DNA of 64,000 nt from contig JAAVTG010000528.1 of NCBI GenBank assembly GCA_011947345.1, positions 62,001 through 126,000 on the forward strand, in the 5' to 3' direction. This document shows positions 63,091 through 64,000 of this stretch, in pieces. The notes beneath the pieces are model-generated. The model had not been told where the DNA came from and ran no database searches. It saw only the letters and a program-made list of their open reading frames with translations. The position numbers and the translations under genes were made by a program. The DNA comes from Phytophthora quininea. Its lineage: Eukaryota; Oomycota; Peronosporomycetes; Peronosporales; Peronosporaceae. Position 1 is the stretch's first letter; each line of letters begins with the position of its first letter.

Positions 63091-63317
63091 ATGTCGGAGC
63101 ACCAAAACGAACCAGTCATTATCAACTGAGGGTCTCACCATTGCAAGGCTGGGTTCGGAGGTTACGATGGCTGTTCCCGTCTCAGGTGGGCCACCCCGAA
63201 ATGTTTCCTCTTGTTAGGACCGCAGACGTGAAGAACTTTTATGTCGGGCATGACGCGCAGCGACTAGGTTATACAGTATCACAACCAACGCTGCTGCAGA
63301 AATGCGTGATACCGTAG
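63091..63317 (+). pseudogene. Actin-related gene 5' fragment, decayed tandem duplicate
   Basis: From the ATG at 63091 the fragment reads MSEHQNEPVIIN then a stop, then shifting frames that give GFG.YDG and VGHPEMFPLVRTADVKNFYVGHDAQ. It aligns block by block with the start of the gene at 63421 (MTDHQDIPVIIDCGSL, VGTPKLLP, KIKDFYFGQEA). Its upstream sequence, from about 62944 (GTTGCAGAAATGAGTGTCGT), is also similar to 63284-63330 before the intact gene. So a unit of about 340 bp including 5' UTR and intron was duplicated, and the left copy decayed. Confidence 0.75.
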
Positions 63318-63420
63318 GTAAGAAGACGTCCTGAATTTTAAATGTGCCTCCATCGCGGCGACTTCATTGCGCAAACTTTAACCTTTCCAGCAAGGGCCCG
63401 TTCAAGAAAGTTAAGCCGCC

Positions 63421-64000
63421 ATGACGGACCACCAGGATATTCCAGTCATCATTGACTGTGGTTCTCTCAGCAGTAACGTTGGATTCGGAAGTGATGATGC
63501 TCCGACTGCTGTGTTTCCTTCACTAGTGGGTACTCCCAAATTGTTGCCTCGTCCTGGAGCTCCTCACATCCTGGGGAAAATCAAAGATTTTTACTTCGGA
63601 CAAGAGGCATATTTGAAGGCCGCATACCTGACCCTGAAGCCTCCCATTGACCGTGGAGTTGTCATCAATGGGGAAGGCATGGAGAGAGTCTACAACCACA
63701 TCTTCTCGGAAGTCTTAAATGTGGACCCTACGGAACACGCCGTGCTGTTGCCTGAATCCCCACTGAATCCCAAAGCAGACCGTGAACGAATGGCGCAAAT
63801 CATGTTTGAGACTTTCCAGGTGCCGGCAGTGTACTTGGCCAATTCGGCCGAGTTGTCGCTGTACGCGTCTGAGCGTTTTACTGGCTGCGTGCTCGAGTGT
63901 GGAGGTGGCGTGACGCACTCGGTTGCCATCTACGATGGTAAAGTGCAACCAAAGAGTATCAGGCGACTGGATCTGGGAGGAAATGATCTGACCGAGTACT
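63421..64000 (+). CDS. Divergent actin-related protein, N-terminal part
   Basis: The ATG at 63421 opens a frame that runs past the window edge, 193 codons so far. The actin fold is clear: VIIDCGSLSSNVGFGSDDAP, ESPLNPKADRERMAQIMFET, AVYLANSAELSLYASERFTG, GVTHSVAIYDGKVQP and RRLDLGGNDLTEY. The nucleotide-binding residues differ from actin: DNGSGMCK is DCGSLSSN, the catalytic Gln of AIQAVLSLY is Ser in ANSAELSLY, and DSGDGVTH is ECGGGVTH. It is therefore an actin-like or actin-related protein with probably weak or absent ATP hydrolysis. The 5' UTR probably has an intron (splice acceptor TTTCCAG near 63391). Confidence 0.88.
   Translation, partial: MTDHQDIPVIIDCGSLSSNVGFGSDDAPTAVFPSLVGTPKLLPRPGAPHILGKIKDFYFGQEAYLKAAYLTLKPPIDRGVVINGEGMERVYNHIFSEVLNVDPTEHAVLLPESPLNPKADRERMAQIMFETFQVPAVYLANSAELSLYASERFTGCVLECGGGVTHSVAIYDGKVQPKSIRRLDLGGNDLTEY

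Noticed and set aside
1..64000. CRISPR arrays, rRNA genes, phage or bacterial operons
   Set aside because: None seen; gene structure is eukaryotic throughout.

Overview
The window is nuclear DNA of a filamentous eukaryote, most likely an oomycete close to Phytophthora. Pointers are the short introns of about 56-100 bp, a tandem array of secreted glucan-active proteins, large multi-copy membrane protein families with no recognisable counterpart elsewhere, and a mixture of mariner, piggyBac and MULE transposons. The species is inferred from gene content only. No bacterial operons, phage or CRISPR arrays are seen.

Layout. (1) 1-12.5 kb: KRE6/SKN1-type GH16 beta-glucan proteins (a partial copy at the left edge, then copies 1, 2 and 3), an IQ-motif protein, a complete mariner-like element (1996-3683) and a small MITE (3744-3898). 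(2) 12.5-37 kb: a gene-poor, repeat-rich block splitting the array. It holds an HSP104/ClpB relic and a nested transposon stack: a MULE with a FLYWCH-type transposase (19006-32757) that carries a tRNA-Ile gene, an 11.3-kb piggyBac-like element (21212-32545) inserted at a TTAA inside that tRNA, and within the piggyBac a SWIM-type MULE with an Ulp1-like protease, a coiled-coil ORF and a DOT1-like methyltransferase. (3) 37-44.7 kb: three more GH16 copies in tandem. (4) 44.8-64 kb: a gene-dense stretch with a large coiled-coil protein, a UBM/RanBP2-finger/ELMO protein, four copies (one intact, one nearly intact, two broken) of an unnamed multi-pass membrane protein family, a ZNHIT1-like protein, a six-exon inward-rectifier K+ channel, a YaaA-family protein and the start of a divergent actin-related gene with a broken duplicate of its 5' part.

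The GH16 proteins have a signal peptide, a GH16 domain with its glutamate motif, a Cys-rich stalk, one C-terminal membrane helix and usually a conserved NYSQNFV tail. They probably act at the cell surface on wall beta-glucan. Many genes after 37 kb are broken only by single missing bases, nearly all in homopolymer runs and all in the same direction, which looks like sequence error rather than true loss of function. The mobile-element genes are mostly broken by several changes of mixed kind and look genuinely decayed.
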